From Pseudoflavonifractor capillosus (GTDB taxonomy: Bacteria; Bacillota; Clostridia; Oscillospirales; Oscillospiraceae), in contig NZ_JACSNZ010000020.1 of NCBI RefSeq assembly GCF_016902575.1, positions 1 to 32,799 on the forward strand: 32,799 bases of DNA, written 5' to 3'. This document shows positions 32,697-32,799 of the stretch, in pieces. The notes beneath the pieces were generated by a model. The model ran no database searches. It was not told the origin of the DNA and saw nothing but the letters and a program-made list of their open reading frames with translations. How positions within the stretch are numbered: position 1 is the stretch's first letter; each line of letters begins with the position of its first letter. A program made the position numbers and the translations under genes.

Positions 32697-32799
32697 GGAA
32701 CCCCCCGGCATAGCCGGGGGTTCTTCATATGCGGGCAAAGCCCTTTGTTACTAGCCACGCCTAAAGGCGTTAGTACGGTCTGCCATCTGCGAAAGACTA
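32697..32799 (-). mobile_element. Possible end of an IS200/IS605-type element
   Basis: Read on the minus strand the edge shows small hairpins in close order: ACGCCTTTAGGCGT followed by GGCTAGTAAC, then AAAGGGCTTTGCCC, then the GC-rich hairpin. This layout resembles what I recall of sequences beyond the tnpA stop in IS200-type elements. No transposase sequence lies within the window, and the element ends were not proven. Confidence 0.3.
32698..32723 (+). terminator. Hairpin downstream of truA, probable terminator
   Basis: GAACCCCCCGGC and GCCGGGGGTTC pair around ATA with one bulged C. The U-tract is poor (TTCTTCAT), so efficiency is uncertain. It may belong to the mobile-element end proposed at 32697-32799. 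Confidence 0.55.

Noticed and set aside
1-32799. CRISPR array or prophage
   Set aside because: No regularly spaced short repeats with spacers, and no phage structural, integrase or lysis genes were seen.

Overview
The window looks like a chromosomal segment of a GC-rich Clostridia member, most likely Oscillospirales (Flavonifractor/Pseudoflavonifractor-like). Signs are strong AGGAGG-type ribosome sites, a threonyl T-box, GdpP-rplI-dnaB and tilS-hpt-ftsH gene orders typical of Firmicutes, and LytTR two-component signalling combined with about 60% GC coding sequence. The taxon is inferred from style and gene order; no 16S or other marker comparison was possible.

Left edge (1-1080): the N-terminal part of a zinc-ribbon / transmembrane / Ig-like (Big2-type) protein on the minus strand, then a divergent tRNA-Leu(CAA) followed by two near-identical terminator hairpins. 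Accessory block (1081-10126): a ten-part minus-strand array that is a partly decayed tandem duplication. It holds four paralogous membrane-anchored extracytoplasmic proteins, two pairs of ABC-2-like permeases, one intact ABC ATPase and one ATPase relic reduced by in-frame deletion to 28 codons. A LytTR response regulator and an AgrC-like histidine kinase are divergently transcribed next to it, and a 21-bp-period direct repeat lies between them. This is the best candidate for an undescribed system.

Thiamine-precursor block (10148-13207): promoter, TPP riboswitch, terminator, a YkoF/MTH1187-like thiamine-binding protein, then ThiX-, ThiY- and ThiZ-like permease, lipoprotein and ATPase, with tightly packed or overlapping genes. 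pyrG follows with its own promoter and terminator. A roughly 650-bp non-coding stretch of hairpins and repeat modules separates it from ilvE (minus strand). ilvE is divergent from gdpP, and both have near-consensus promoters.

Housekeeping block (17141-32629, all plus): gdpP, rplI, a cluster of inverted repeats, dnaB, tilS, hpt, ftsH, lepB, an unrecognised membrane protein, metG and tatD, closed by a terminator. A threonine T-box with an unusually long leader then controls thrS (a form lacking the TGS domain) and truA. The right edge carries a terminator and short hairpins resembling the end of an IS200/IS605-type element. The genes cover replication, c-di-AMP turnover, tRNA modification and charging, membrane proteolysis and protein secretion.
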